Part shown: piece by piece, positions 8,198 through 14,451 of the stretch
How the letters are laid out: every line of letters starts with the position of its first letter
Position numbering within the stretch: position 1 is the stretch's first letter
Source: a bacterium
Lineage (GTDB): Bacteria; Patescibacteriota; Minisyncoccia; Minisyncoccales; JAGLPU01
NCBI GenBank assembly: GCA_030594935.1
Contig: JAUVEE010000001.1
Span: forward strand, 1-28,618
Direction of reading: 5' to 3'
DNA length: 28,618 bases
The notes under the pieces: model-generated
Database searches by the model: none
Told to the model about the DNA's origin: nothing
The model's input: only the letters and a program-made list of their open reading frames with translations
Position numbers and translations under genes: made by a program

Positions 8198-9027
8198 TTT
8201 AAAACAATGCCGTGTTTAGCCGCCCCCTGAATATAATGCTGCTGGATTTCAGCAGAAGGCAAAGCTCTATCATAGATGCGGACTTCGTCAATTATGCCGT
8301 TCCAGCGATTATCAGCCCGGCCGATCCATAAAGGATAGTTGTTATCTGCAATTGCCGCTGCTTCTTGAGACTGATTATAAAGAACGCCGTCGGAGTAATA
8401 TTTTTCCAGTCCGGTAGAATCAACACTAATAGCTGTATGGTGCCACGTTCCAGGTTCATAAGGAGCAATAAGGGGAAATAACGAACTCCCCCATCTAGCA
8501 GAGCTAAAATGCAAATCCGTAACTCTTATTCCATCTGTAGAGCGAGTATACCAATTATAATCTCTGTCCAATCCTTGTTTACTAACCAAAGCGCGATAGC
8601 CAGCTCCGCCAAAACTAGCCGGAGTTTTAATCCATAATTCTATAGTTAGCTGACTAACATCAAACACTGATGAATGCGCCACTTCTATGTAATCATCTGT
8701 CCCATTAAATAAACCAGCTCCGTCATACATTCCGTCTGTTGTCCAATGAGTTTCGCCAACCCCGGTTCCGCTCCAATCACCATTATTTCCATAGCCGGAG
8801 CTATCAACGGCTGAATTGCCAGTACCATCATTAAGCCTCCATTCGCCTATTAAATCAGCTCCCAAACTTACTCTGATAGTATGGGAAAATTCTTGAGCTT
8901 TGCCAATATCAGCCTGGTCTTTGGCTCCTTGCAAACCGATTAAAACAAGGCTGGATAATAAGCCCAGGATAGAGATAACCACTAATAACTCAATTAAGGT
9001 AAATGCCTTTTGAAAACTTGTTCTCAT
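8194..9027 (-). CDS. LamG-domain pseudopilin C
   Basis: 277 residues. Prepilin signal QKA then FTLIELLVVISILGLLSS, helix to about residue 52, then GEWRLNDGTGN and a LamG domain. The domain core has the classic motifs TIELWIKTP, GTWHHTAISVD, YSDGVLYN, LWIGRADN and IIDEVRIYDRALPSAEIQQHY. It ends QGAAKHGIVLK, almost the same tail as pilin A. Of the three LamG pilins here this one fits the LamG/concanavalin pattern best. It begins 5 bases after the endonuclease Q stop and overlaps pilin B by four bases, so the order endonuclease Q, pilin C, pilin B, TyrRS looks like one transcript. Surface adhesion or glycan binding is the family expectation; the target is unknown. Confidence 0.9.
   Translation of the reverse strand: MRTSFQKAFTLIELLVVISILGLLSSLVLIGLQGAKDQADIGKAQEFSHTIRVSLGADLIGEWRLNDGTGNSAVDSSGYGNNGDWSGTGVGETHWTTDGMYDGAGLFNGTDDYIEVAHSSVFDVSQLTIELWIKTPASFGGAGYRALVSKQGLDRDYNWYTRSTDGIRVTDLHFSSARWGSSLFPLIAPYEPGTWHHTAISVDSTGLEKYYSDGVLYNQSQEAAAIADNNYPLWIGRADNRWNGIIDEVRIYDRALPSAEIQQHYIQGAAKHGIVLK
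8689..8874 (-). repeat. Pilin duplication unit, copy in pilin C
   Basis: The partner of the segment at 7868-8053, encoding residues 52-113 of pilin C (from RVSLGADLIG to NGTDDY). The flanking coding sequence on the C-terminal side is diverged, except for the short shared tail containing SAEIQQ. Confidence 0.85.
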
Positions 9028-9032
9028 GCGTT

Positions 9033-10277
9033 TTAAAATAAAGTCTTTTGCTTAATGCGCTTTTTCTTTTCCGCTTCTGAAAAAAGCTTAATCTTTCCGA
9101 AAACTCCATCATAACCGGGTTCAATATGCACTTTCCCCTCTCTGGCTCTTATAATCCCCTCGGCGATTTCCGAAGAAGCAAAGTTCTTTAATTCTTCTTG
9201 AGGAACTTCTAATAAGATTTTAAATTCTGAACCAAGGTTCTTGGTTAAATTTTGATATTCTTTATCTACGCCTTTGGTATTAACGCCTAAACCCAAAGAT
9301 TCGGCAATTATTTCCGTTAAAGGAATTAAGCTTTTGAAAGGTATCGCTCCTTTAGGCTTGAATCCCTCTTTTCTGTCTGCCAAAGCTTCAACTCTATTTA
9401 AAACCCCGATAACCAAAGGTTTTCCGCAAACAGGACAAATATTGTTATATTTTTTTGATTCTTGGGGCGTTAAGCAAATATCGCAGTCTCTATGGCCGTC
9501 ATAATGGTATTTTCCTTCCTCGGGATAGAACTCAATCGTGGAAACTAATTTAGCCTTCCCCGGTTCTCTTTTTATGGCGCTGGCTATTGAACTATAATTC
9601 ATTTCGCCTTCAAAAATGTTAGCCTCTCTCCCTATTTTGGGCAAGGAATGGGCATCTGAGTTGCTGATTAAAGTCATTTTGTCTAAGCCTGAATTTCTCC
9701 AGCTCATTGGAGGATCCGAGCTTAATCCGGTTTCTCCGGCAAAAATATATTCTGTATAATCTTCAAAGCATTCTTCAATTGAATCAAATCCCGAACGCGA
9801 ACCGAAAAGAGAAAACCAGGGAGTATAAATATGGGCCGGAACAATCAAGCAATCTTCTGAAGCATCAAGCGCAATCTTGGCCAGTTCCTTAGCATCCAGC
9901 CCCAATATCGGCCGGCCGTCTGCTTTCAAATTCCCAATCTTGGCCAGCTGGATATTAATTTTTTCCACAACTTCAAAGCTGGGAGCAAAAATCACAATAT
10001 GAATTTTCCTGACTTTGCCTCCCTTAGAATAAATGCAGCTGATTTCGGTGGTAAGAATAAACCTGGTCTCGCTTCCCTTCAACCGATATAGCCCCTGTTC
10101 TGTTGGCTCCAGCTTTTCTTTTAATTCCGCAAACCATTCAGGATGAGTAAAATCCGCGGCAGTCAAAACATTTATCCCTTTGATCTTCGCCCATTCATCC
10201 ATATGCTCCAAATCCATATTTTTGGAAGTGGCCCGGGAGTATTTGCTATGAAGATGGAAATCGCCAATAAATCGCAT
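9033..10277 (-). CDS. Endonuclease Q family protein (PHP domain)
   Basis: 414 residues, matching endonuclease Q (EndoQ, formerly TIGR00375). Known EndoQ enzymes nick DNA 5' of uracil, hypoxanthine or abasic sites. The N-terminal PHP domain has DFHLHSKYSRATSKNMD (His8, His10), AADFTHPEW (Asp42), VPAHIYTPWFSLFGSRSGF (His149), GLSSDPPMSWRNSGLD and SNSDAH (Asp208, His210). A zinc ribbon follows with Cys265, Cys268, Cys281 and Cys284 (CDIC and CPVC). The C-terminal part (PLTEIIAESLGLG, EGIIRAREGKVHIEPGYDGVFGKI) is also typical. EndoQ was first described in Thermococcales archaea and is scattered in bacteria. It appears to lead a long operon containing PolX. A -10-like box lies 7 bases before the ATG, so the mRNA may be leaderless. 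Confidence 0.9.
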   Translation of the reverse strand: MRFIGDFHLHSKYSRATSKNMDLEHMDEWAKIKGINVLTAADFTHPEWFAELKEKLEPTEQGLYRLKGSETRFILTTEISCIYSKGGKVRKIHIVIFAPSFEVVEKINIQLAKIGNLKADGRPILGLDAKELAKIALDASEDCLIVPAHIYTPWFSLFGSRSGFDSIEECFEDYTEYIFAGETGLSSDPPMSWRNSGLDKMTLISNSDAHSLPKIGREANIFEGEMNYSSIASAIKREPGKAKLVSTIEFYPEEGKYHYDGHRDCDICLTPQESKKYNNICPVCGKPLVIGVLNRVEALADRKEGFKPKGAIPFKSLIPLTEIIAESLGLGVNTKGVDKEYQNLTKNLGSEFKILLEVPQEELKNFASSEIAEGIIRAREGKVHIEPGYDGVFGKIKLFSEAEKKKRIKQKTLF

Positions 10278-10284
10278 ATATTTT

Positions 10285-10293
10285 ATTTTATCA
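10285..10293 (-). promoter_or_regulatory. Possible extended -10 promoter of the EndoQ operon
   Basis: On the minus strand TGATAAAAT reads as an extended -10 element (TG, one base, TAAAAT, five of six matches to TATAAT). It ends 7 bases before the EndoQ ATG, so transcription would begin almost at the start codon. There is no good -35 and no Shine-Dalgarno. It lies just after the terminator of the upstream gene, where a promoter is needed. Confidence 0.4.
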
Positions 10294-10310
10294 TTTTTTA
10301 TTTAAAAAGC

Positions 10311-10973
10311 CTAAAAAAAAGAAGGCTTAAACGCCTTCAAAATACATTTTTCAACTTCTTTCAGATTTTGACCTTCTATATAATGAGTTGGTTCCGGAAG
10401 CTTTCTGACTTCTCCAAAAATCTTCATCCTTTCAATATCCTCCTTTGTATATTTTACTTTCTCGTCTTGATGGGAACCATTTTTCTCCGGAGGAATCAGG
10501 AAGATAATTTTTATTCCTTCCTGTTTTAACCGGGACAGGTTAGCAAAAATCTCTTCCCAGAGTTTTTTGCTTTCCATTTCTGCAAAGCCTGGAAATAGCC
10601 GTGGCAATTTTAGAAATATTTTCTGATACCATTTCCACCTTATAGTCCCCGGCCCAAAGACCGGAGCATAGACAACCATCGTGTCAAAATTTAGTTCTTT
10701 TGATAATTTTGACACTACGGGTAGCCCGTAGCTATATACAAAAGCGTTCCTTTTTCCTCTTAGCTTTTTTGCCTCTATGATTGTTTTGGCCACCTCAACG
10801 GCCTTGGCTAAATTCCATCCAATAATGGATTTTTCCACTCTTGGTTTTTTCAAATAATCAATAATATCAAAATTGATATTATTCTTACTGAAAATTAAAG
10901 GTAATCCTCCTAGCTGTTTCTCTAGAGCTCTCATAGAAAATCCAGGAACTACAACCAAGTGTTTTCCGCTCAT
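10311..10973 (-). CDS. Putative alpha/beta-hydrolase-fold protein
   Basis: 220 residues; I do not recognise a named family. The layout suggests a small alpha/beta hydrolase. LVVVPGFSM (residues 6-14) fits the first strand and oxyanion loop. FVYSYGLPVV places Ser81 in a nucleophile-elbow-like position, but the second glycine pattern is Y-S-Y-G rather than G-x-S-x-G. IIFLIPPEKNGSHQDEKV could hold the acid (Asp170), and PTHYIEG gives His197 near the C-terminus. No signal peptide or membrane helix. It stands alone: a sigma70-like promoter with overlapping inverted repeats upstream and an intrinsic terminator within its last codons. A purine-rich GGTGG sits 5 bases before the ATG. Separate control suggests a conditional role. 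The fold is a moderate-confidence inference and the substrate is unknown. Confidence 0.75.
   Translation of the reverse strand: MSGKHLVVVPGFSMRALEKQLGGLPLIFSKNNINFDIIDYLKKPRVEKSIIGWNLAKAVEVAKTIIEAKKLRGKRNAFVYSYGLPVVSKLSKELNFDTMVVYAPVFGPGTIRWKWYQKIFLKLPRLFPGFAEMESKKLWEEIFANLSRLKQEGIKIIFLIPPEKNGSHQDEKVKYTKEDIERMKIFGEVRKLPEPTHYIEGQNLKEVEKCILKAFKPSFF
10313..10338 (-). terminator. Rho-independent terminator inside the end of the upstream CDS
   Basis: On the minus strand GAAGGC, a 6-base loop and GCCTTC form a perfect 6-bp stem (10321-10338), followed by eight T residues (10313-10320). The stem encodes the last residues of the hydrolase-like gene and the T run is read as its final Phe codons and start of TAG, so the terminator is built into the coding sequence. 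Confidence 0.85.
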
Positions 10974-11005
10974 TCATACCACCATCCATATTCTTTTTTT
11001 AAGTT

Positions 11006-11039
11006 GCTATTGTTTGTGTTTACACAATAGCACAAACAA
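11006..11039 (-). promoter_or_regulatory. Nested inverted repeats over the -10 box (putative operator)
   Basis: Three inverted repeats overlap here. Arms 11010-11018 and 11031-11039 (TTGTTTGTG / CACAAACAA) are 9 bases long. Arms 11006-11013 and 11024-11031 (GCTATTGT / ACAATAGC) are 8 bases long. Arms 11014-11019 and 11022-11027 (TTGTGT / ACACAA) have a 2-base centre. They cover the -10 box and start point, a typical repressor site position. The regulator is not identifiable here. Confidence 0.65.
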
Positions 11040-11052
11040 GTTATTTTGTCAA
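11024..11052 (-). promoter_or_regulatory. Sigma70-type promoter of the hydrolase-like gene
   Basis: On the minus strand a perfect -35 TTGACA (11047-11052) is followed by exactly 17 bases and TATTGT (11024-11029, four of six -10 matches). Transcription would start near 11017, giving a leader of about 40 bases before the ATG at 10973. This is the best-formed promoter in the window. Confidence 0.75.
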
Positions 11053-11054
11053 AT

Positions 11055-12176
11055 TTATTTCACAAAAAGGAAATAGAAAACCTCCAAGCCAATTCCTAGA
11101 ACAAAAACCAAACCGGCTAGATATATTAAGGGATTCATTTTTTGAGAATGTTTTTGTCGCAAAAACTTTCGATAAAGAAAGATAATTATTGTTCCATCTA
11201 TTCCAATGGTCAGGGCGCCTGTAAAACCGATAATATCAATAAACTCTTTAAAGCCAAATAAAAACAAACTCAAAGGAACAAAACAAGTGATAAACCAGGC
11301 TATGTTTTTGGGGATATTGAAATCATACCAAAAGATTTTCTTGAGAGTCAGTCCCAAGGAAAGGAAAGAAGTAAAGCAAGTAATGACTCCGAAAAGAAAA
11401 CCAAAGACAAGGGTCCCGTTTCCGACTACATCAATAAATCCGGACATTCCCGTTTTAGAAGTATTGGGTCCGGACACTCCCAAAACAATAAAAATGAAAA
11501 GCAAATAAACGAAAACAGAAAGCAGGGCTCCGGCGGCAATAACCTTTTTGAGCTCTTGGCGCTTTCCTTTCACCATCTCTTTGATTTCCGGGATAATAGA
11601 CATCCCCCATAAGGAAAAAAGGATTACTCCGTAAGGAAGAGCGGCGAACTCCCAGTTTATATCAGTGAAATAATCCGTGTTGATAAAAGGAATTGCTTTA
11701 ACAGAGAACAAGGTTAAAATAGCGAAAAGAATTAAGAGCAAGGCAAATTCTATCTGAGATATGCTTTTGATCCCCCGAAAAACAAAATAGGCGCCTAAGA
11801 TGAAAAAGATTAAAACATAAAGCAAGGAATCTCCGCCCCAAAAAGGAGAGAAGAAAAACTGGAGAAACTCTCCTCCCACAATTAAATAAGCCAACAAGGC
11901 TCCGAATATTCCTATGCTTCCGGTTAATAAAGTCACTCTTTTCCAAAAAGAACCGAAATACCGGCCCACATAACCCGGAAAACGGTGTTCTCCTTTGGTG
12001 GCCAGACAAATCTCAGCAAACAGGAAATGGATTAAAACAGCAATTCCAGCCATCAGCAGAAAATAGAGCAAAACAATGGAAAAACCCGCCTTATAGGCAA
12101 CATAAGGCAGGCCGAAAATTCCCACTCCAATCACAGTGCCGACAAAAACAGACAGCGCTTTTAAAAAATCCGACAT
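11055..12176 (-). CDS. Amino-acid permease, aromatic amino-acid (HAAAP)-like
   Basis: 373 residues with about eleven hydrophobic helices and no soluble domain. The N-terminus FVGTVIGVGIFGLPYVAYKAGF carries the GTxxGxGIxxLP pattern found in the hydroxy/aromatic amino-acid permease and related APC-fold families, where it forms the broken first helix that binds substrate. Later segments (AALPYGVILFSLWGMSIIPEIKEMV, and VVGNGTLVFGFLFGVITCFTSFLSLGLTL) also resemble tryptophan/tyrosine permeases. It would import amino acids with a cation across the cytoplasmic membrane. It follows the 118-residue protein after one base and is the last gene of its cluster before the separately controlled hydrolase-like gene. 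Transporter class is likely; substrate is not certain. Confidence 0.8.
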   Translation of the reverse strand: MSDFLKALSVFVGTVIGVGIFGLPYVAYKAGFSIVLLYFLLMAGIAVLIHFLFAEICLATKGEHRFPGYVGRYFGSFWKRVTLLTGSIGIFGALLAYLIVGGEFLQFFFSPFWGGDSLLYVLIFFILGAYFVFRGIKSISQIEFALLLILFAILTLFSVKAIPFINTDYFTDINWEFAALPYGVILFSLWGMSIIPEIKEMVKGKRQELKKVIAAGALLSVFVYLLFIFIVLGVSGPNTSKTGMSGFIDVVGNGTLVFGFLFGVITCFTSFLSLGLTLKKIFWYDFNIPKNIAWFITCFVPLSLFLFGFKEFIDIIGFTGALTIGIDGTIIIFLYRKFLRQKHSQKMNPLIYLAGLVFVLGIGLEVFYFLFVK

Positions 12177-12177
12177 A

Positions 12178-12534
12178 TTAATCTTTAATCAGCTTGATGC
12201 CAAGGCCGGCCAGATGAGTTCCGCCGAAAATTAGAATAGTGGCCAGAATTGACCAGGAAATTAAATTTAAAAGATTAGGAATAAAATCACTGGGCAGTAT
12301 CTTCCCTATCTGCTCTTTCATTGTCTCCTGCATTTGCTCTTGCATATCTTCCATTTTATTAATAGGCAGCATTTCTTTTTCCGGTTCTGACGCAACAATT
12401 TCCGAAGGCACAAAAATCTGGGGAATCTCTTTTTGGCCGGTAAAAATACTATAGCTGGAAGAAAGAGCGTAAAGTATTATTGCTACGCCGACAAATAATA
12501 AGATAAAACCGATTATTTTTGTTGCTAATTTCAT
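12178..12534 (-). CDS. Small membrane protein, two TM helices, function unknown
   Basis: 118 residues. One helix near the N-terminus (IIGFILLFVGVAIILYALS) and one near the C-terminus (LISWSILATILIFGGTHLAGLGIKLI) flank a polar middle of about 60 residues. The middle holds a Met/Glu/Gln-rich amphipathic stretch (KMEDMQEQMQETMKEQIG) likely to form a helix or coiled coil between the membrane segments. Both ends would lie on the same side of the membrane. I recognise no family. The start overlaps the stop of the upstream 96-residue membrane protein as ATGA, and the permease follows after one base. The three membrane proteins may therefore be made together. Confidence 0.75.
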   Translation of the reverse strand: MKLATKIIGFILLFVGVAIILYALSSSYSIFTGQKEIPQIFVPSEIVASEPEKEMLPINKMEDMQEQMQETMKEQIGKILPSDFIPNLLNLISWSILATILIFGGTHLAGLGIKLIKD

Positions 12535-12821
12535 TGCTTTGGTTTTTTAATAATAATTTTATAAATGTTTTCTAAAAAGTCGTCGCCGGCATAGCCAACG
12601 ATAAAAGATAAGGCCGGAGTGGCTTCGCTAACTCCCAGATCAATCCCCGCTCCTTTGACGGCCACAGCGGACAAAATACCGACTATGCCGGAAAGAAACA
12701 CCATCACGGCAAAATAAGGGAGGTTGAAGCCAACATTTTTATAGGAATACTGGTGCTTGACAAAACCAACCAAACCCCTGACTGCTCCGCCGCCAAACCC
12801 GGCAATTAAGAAATAATACAT
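12531..12821 (-). CDS. Small membrane protein of unknown function
   Basis: 96 residues with three hydrophobic stretches: MYYFLIAGFGGGAVRGLVGFV, FAVMVFLSGIVGILSAVAV, and a weaker one in PALSFIVGYAGDDFLENIYKI. The Gly-rich N-terminus and the last segment (GYAGDDF) look conserved in character, but I cannot name the family. It lies 3 bases after the EF-Tu-like gene and overlaps the next small membrane protein by four bases. No enzymatic motif is visible. Confidence 0.7.
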   Translation of the reverse strand: MYYFLIAGFGGGAVRGLVGFVKHQYSYKNVGFNLPYFAVMVFLSGIVGILSAVAVKGAGIDLGVSEATPALSFIVGYAGDDFLENIYKIIIKKPKQ

Positions 12822-12824
12822 AAA

Positions 12825-13097
12825 TTATATTTTATAAACCTTATACCCTTCTCTAACCTTCTTTTTTACTTTCACGCCAATGGCCGCCTTTGCTTTGGCT
12901 TTGGCAATCTTCTCATGCTCCGTTTCCATTGATTTGACCGGTTGTTTGAAGTCGGTCTCTTCTCCGCCGATAATGCGGATTTCATCCCCTATTTTTAAAG
13001 GCTGAGAAAGCTTAATTACCGCCACTTTCACTTTGCCGAAATAGTGGATAACTTTTCCAATGAGTTGTTTTTTAGTGGGAAGAAGTTCTTTGACCAT
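12825..13097 (-). CDS. Translation elongation factor-like protein (EF-Tu domain 2-like barrel)
   Basis: 90 residues, rich in Lys. IGKVIHYFGKVKVAVIKLSQPLKIGDEIRIIGG matches the second domain of translational GTPases, a beta barrel, including the characteristic PLKIGDEI turn. The second half (QPVKSMETEHEKIAKAKAKAAIGVKV) also matches, where EF-Tu-type proteins have V-S-I-Q followed by A-G-x-x-V-G-I. There is no G domain, so it cannot be a GTPase by itself. Similar stand-alone barrels are annotated as elongation factor-like proteins in archaea and CPR bacteria, and a related barrel ends some U32 peptidases involved in tRNA or rRNA hydroxylation. A role near RNA or the ribosome is plausible but unproven. 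It lies 4 bases after the LOG-type gene. Confidence 0.75.
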   Translation of the reverse strand: MVKELLPTKKQLIGKVIHYFGKVKVAVIKLSQPLKIGDEIRIIGGEETDFKQPVKSMETEHEKIAKAKAKAAIGVKVKKKVREGYKVYKI

Positions 13098-13101
13098 ATT
13101 T

Positions 13102-13647
13102 TTAATCTTTTTTCCTTGCTTTTATTAATTGTATTAAGCGCTTAACCAATCTTTGCGGATTGGTGTCATAAATAATCCTTTTTTTCCCTTTGAGGGGGCC
13201 GGCTGTCACCATCCTTATTTTATCCGCTGTTCCTCCCGAACCTTCCAGCACTCCAATCGGTTTTCTGTCTTCAAAAGCAATGCTGAATTCATTTAAGGTG
13301 CCCATTCTTCCGCAGATAATAATTACTCCGTCCGCGGCTCTGGTCATTAACAAGTTTCGGCCGGAATAATCAAATCCGGTATAAACTATAACGTCAAAAT
13401 TATCCGTGGGAAGCTTATAGGTTTTCCTGTGGGAAGCTTCTGTGGCCGCCGGTGAAAAACCAATACTAATTCCCTTAGCTTGTTTCGCTCCTTGAGCAGA
13501 ACAATAGGGCAGACCAATCGTGGCGCCGGTGATTAAAATACAACCCTGTTTAACTATTTCTTTGCCAATTTCTTTGGCCAGCTCATGCGCGCACTCAGGG
13601 CAAATTTTAGTGTCGGCAGATCCGGAGACAGCAATCTTATATTTCAT
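13102..13647 (-). CDS. LOG/SLOG-type Rossmann nucleotide-binding protein
   Basis: 181 residues. The fold resembles the lysine decarboxylase-like (LOG, TIGR00725/SLOG) proteins: IAVSGSADTK at the N-terminus, ILITGATIGLPYCSAQGAKQ as the first nucleotide-binding loop, YSGRNLLMTRAADGVIII, and then CGRMGTLNEFSIAFEDRKPIGVL. In LOG enzymes the last motif is PGGxGTxxE; here it is CGRMGTLNE, so the second Gly is Arg and the Pro is lost, but GT and Glu remain. LOG enzymes cleave nucleoside monophosphates to release the base, and other SLOG proteins sense nucleotides. A CxxC pair (ICPECAHEL) near residue 17 is unusual and may bind metal. The gene follows tRNA-Arg after 36 bases. Fold confident, reaction uncertain. 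Confidence 0.85.
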   Translation of the reverse strand: MKYKIAVSGSADTKICPECAHELAKEIGKEIVKQGCILITGATIGLPYCSAQGAKQAKGISIGFSPAATEASHRKTYKLPTDNFDVIVYTGFDYSGRNLLMTRAADGVIIICGRMGTLNEFSIAFEDRKPIGVLEGSGGTADKIRMVTAGPLKGKKRIIYDTNPQRLVKRLIQLIKARKKD

Positions 13648-13683
13648 ATGTTTTATTCTAACAAAAATTAATGTTTTTATCTA

Positions 13684-13755
13684 TGCCCCCGGGCTGATTC
13701 GAACAGCCAGCTCCTCCTCCGGAGGGAGACGTCTTATCCATTAAACTACGGGGGC
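13684..13755 (-). tRNA. tRNA-Arg, anticodon CCG
   Basis: The 72-base minus-strand sequence folds as a full cloverleaf. The acceptor stem GCCCCCG pairs with CGGGGGC with discriminator A. The D stem is GTTT/AGAC. The anticodon stem TCTCC/GGAGG holds the loop CTCCGGA with anticodon CCG, reading CGG. A 4-base variable loop is followed by the T stem GGCTG/CAGCC with loop TTCGAAT. The 3' CCA is not encoded. The first 15 bases overlap the end of the methyltransferase coding region. Confidence 0.95.
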
Positions 13756-14448
13756 GGGTTTGCGGGCTACGATATAAAAATCGGAATATTTCCATTCTTT
13801 CCCGGTGGTCCAGATTTTATCCACTTCAAAGCCCGCTTTTTTAGTCAAATCTTTCAGTTCCTTTTTGGTGAAAAAATGATAATAACGTTGAACTTCGCCT
13901 TCCCAGGGAACAAAAGTATCGCCGAAATCCAGTTTAGAAGCGCCGATAATTTTTAAAAAAGTGCTTCTTGCTAATCGAAGAAGATTTTGCTTGTCTTGGC
14001 ATTCCCAAACATTCCAAACCGTCAGAACCAAAGCGCCTCCCGGCTTAAGCACTCTTTTTGCTTCCGCTAAAAATTGCAAACGAAATTCTTTGGAAGGAAA
14101 ACAATGCAAAGCTCTAATGCTGTAAACTTTGTCAAAATAATTATCAGGAAAAGGAAGCCTTAAAGCATCTGCAACTCGAAAATCTAAATGGGGATAATTC
14201 TCCTTGGCTATTTCAATCAACTCGCTGGAATTATCAACGCCGACATAATCTGTTTTTTTGTCTTTAAAAATCTTATACAAACGGCCATTGCCGCAGCCCA
14301 AGTCCAAGACCCTTTCTCCGGCAACAACATATTCGTCCAATCCGGCAATATCCCAAACAAAACCTCTAGACCTTGTAAAATGCAGGGCAATTCGGTTATA
14401 ATTCTGACAAGTTTCCTTTAATAAATATTTTGCGTATTCTCTATCCAT
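13741..14448 (-). CDS. SAM-dependent methyltransferase, Trm9/ALKBH8-like
   Basis: 235 residues from the ATG at 14448; a TTG ten codons upstream would overlap elp3 and I do not favour it. Class I SAM motifs are clear: VLDLGCGNGRLY (motif I), YVGVDNSS with the acidic end of strand 2, VADALRLPF, and AKRVLKPGGALVLTVWNVWE. The pattern around these fits tRNA wobble-uridine carboxymethyl methyltransferases of the Trm9/ALKBH8 type: YNRIALHFTRSRGFVW at the N-terminus, RALHCFPSKEFR after motif III, then DTFVPW and RYYHFFTKKELKDLTKKAGFEV, as seen in eukaryotic Trm9 proteins. Those methylate cm5U34 to mcm5U34, the step after Elp3. Elp3 starts 3 bases away on the other strand. The stop TAA lies inside the tRNA-Arg gene. 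General methyltransferase certain; tRNA role likely. Confidence 0.88.
   Translation of the reverse strand: MDREYAKYLLKETCQNYNRIALHFTRSRGFVWDIAGLDEYVVAGERVLDLGCGNGRLYKIFKDKKTDYVGVDNSSELIEIAKENYPHLDFRVADALRLPFPDNYFDKVYSIRALHCFPSKEFRLQFLAEAKRVLKPGGALVLTVWNVWECQDKQNLLRLARSTFLKIIGASKLDFGDTFVPWEGEVQRYYHFFTKKELKDLTKKAGFEVDKIWTTGKEWKYSDFYIVARKPAPVV
14373..14402 (+). promoter_or_regulatory. Possible elp3 promoter inside the methyltransferase gene
   Basis: On the plus strand TTGTAA (14373-14378, four of six -35 matches) is followed by 18 bases and a perfect TATAAT (14397-14402). Transcription would start near 14409, about 40 bases before the elp3 ATG. It must lie within the methyltransferase coding sequence because the two genes are only 3 bases apart. 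Confidence 0.5.
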
Positions 14449-14451
14449 AAA

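Noticed and set aside
10143..10529. 128-codon plus-strand frame across the EndoQ start and the terminator
   Set aside because: It is antisense to two well-supported genes, and its composition (FYFLVLMGTIF) reflects the AT-rich reverse strand.
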